A program made the translations under genes and the position numbers. A stretch of 7,034 nucleotides of DNA from positions 1-7,034 of the forward strand of contig JAGPFK010000075.1 in NCBI GenBank assembly GCA_018056585.1, read 5' to 3'. The DNA comes from Clostridia bacterium (GTDB lineage Bacteria; Bacillota; Clostridia; Saccharofermentanales; UBA5734). The notes beneath the pieces were generated by a model. That model did not search any database and was not told the origin of the DNA. It was given only the letters and a program-made list of their open reading frames with translations. Of this stretch, positions 6,503-7,034 are shown one piece after another (position 1 is the first letter of the stretch; every line of letters begins with the position of its first letter).

Positions 6503-7034
6503 TCACGCCGGATTGATCCGGCTGAGCAGGTTCCGGATCAAACGCCAGGCCAGCAGCATCCCGCAAAACAAAACCACTGCAATGGCTGAGGCATAACCCA
6601 TTTCAAATCGGATAAATCCGAAGTCGTAAATATGGAGCACAATCGTGTGCGTCGAATATTCGGTGCTTGGGAATCCGGTCAAAGCCATGGATTCATAGCC
6701 GACCGCAAAAGAAGTTGAAATAGACATCACCGCACCAAACAACAGCTGCGGAACCATCTGAGGCAAAGTCACGTACCACAGTTCCTGAAACCGATTATGG
6801 ACGCCGTCAATGGCGGCCGCTTCATACAGAGAGCGGTCAACAGCCTGCAACCCGGCGACGAAGGCCAGAAAACCCGCGCCCATGCTCAGCCATAAAATAA
6901 CCAGAACGACGATCCAGATGTTGTATTTGGGATCATAAAGCCACTGAACCGGCTCTTTAACAAGATTTAGCCGCATCAGTGTGCTGTTGACCAACCCATA
7001 CGCGTCACCGCTGAAAATATAAGTCCAGATAAAA
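6503..7034 (-). CDS. Sugar ABC transporter permease, MalF type (5' partial)
   Basis: C-terminal 176 residues of a membrane permease of the binding-protein-dependent carbohydrate importer family (MalF/UgpA/LacF type). The frame is open to the window edge, so the true start lies outside; a TTG at 6994 is internal. Visible: the family's periplasmic stretch around residues 13-33 (GLVNSTLMRLNLVKEPVQWL), a membrane segment at about 39-61, then the cytoplasmic EAA loop at 71-100 (EAAAIDGVHNRFQELWYVTLP), which in this family docks on the ATPase. Further membrane segments are near 89-110 and 147-166, and LTGFPSTEYSTHTIVLHIYDFGF (split by position 120-140) matches the usual MalF C-terminal region. It is followed after 32 bases by the MalG-type gene, its expected heterodimer partner. 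Family assignment is secure; the sugar is unknown. Confidence 0.93.
   Translation of the reverse strand, partial: FIWTYIFSGDAYGLVNSTLMRLNLVKEPVQWLYDPKYNIWIVVLVILWLSMGAGFLAFVAGLQAVDRSLYEAAAIDGVHNRFQELWYVTLPQMVPQLLFGAVMSISTSFAVGYESMALTGFPSTEYSTHTIVLHIYDFGFIRFEMGYASAIAVVLFCGMLLAWRLIRNLLSRINPA

Noticed and set aside
6471..6566. N-terminal extension of the MalG-type permease to the ATG at 6566
   Set aside because: The 32 extra residues overlap the upstream permease gene and its stop, are not permease-like, and the internal ATG at 6470 has the better ribosome site and family-typical length.
6992..6994. TTG as a start for the right-edge permease
   Set aside because: The frame continues upstream to the window edge with family-typical sequence (FIWTYIFSGDAYGLVNSTL), so the TTG is an internal leucine codon of a gene cut by the window.
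1..7034. Promoters, terminators, RNA genes, CRISPR arrays or mobile elements
   Set aside because: Gaps between genes are at most about 32 bases, leaving no room for such elements. I saw no direct-repeat array, tRNA-like fold, transposase or long inverted repeat by eye. Elements embedded within coding sequence cannot be excluded without a folding or repeat search.

Overview
The window is a single, fully packed run of seven genes, all read from the minus strand. The first gene (right edge) lacks its 5' part and the last (left edge) lacks its 3' part. No gap between genes exceeds about 32 bases, and three junctions overlap or abut. It looks like the interior of one operon. Both ends lie outside, so promoter, terminator and regulator are not visible. 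Strong GGAGG/AAGGAG-type ribosome sites, a Gram-positive style lipoprotein signal and a moderate base composition (roughly mid-to-high 40s % GC by eye) suggest a Bacillota species (Clostridia, Erysipelotrichia or Paenibacillus-like). Ten cysteines in the secreted lipoprotein fit an anaerobe. I cannot name the species.

In transcription order: (1) end of a MalF-type sugar ABC permease (6503-7034, 5' partial); (2) a MalG-type permease (5577-6470); (3) a secreted, membrane-anchored NHL beta-propeller protein with TPR-like helices (4036-5559); (4) a YIP1-family membrane protein (3423-4049); (5) a large DUF5696-type lipoprotein (1082-3412); (6) a second, divergent MalF-type permease (163-1080); (7) the start of a further membrane protein, most likely the MalG-type partner of gene 6 (1-149, 3' partial).

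The striking point is the layout: two apparent permease pairs bracket a three-gene module made of an extracytoplasmic propeller, a YIP1 membrane protein and a surface lipoprotein with glycoside-hydrolase-like features. No ATPase or solute-binding protein is in the window. My inference is that the locus builds a carbohydrate (probably oligo- or polysaccharide) capture and import apparatus in which the three middle proteins are accessory, processing or assembly factors. The substrate and the roles of the middle three cannot be read from the sequence. From memory, similar neighbourhoods occur in other Bacillota, so the gene set may be recurrent but functionally undescribed.

Two start codons were moved from the longest open frame on ribosome-site grounds: the DUF5696 lipoprotein to a GTG at 3412 and the MalG-type permease to the ATG at 6470. 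The plus strand appears to hold only antisense shadows.
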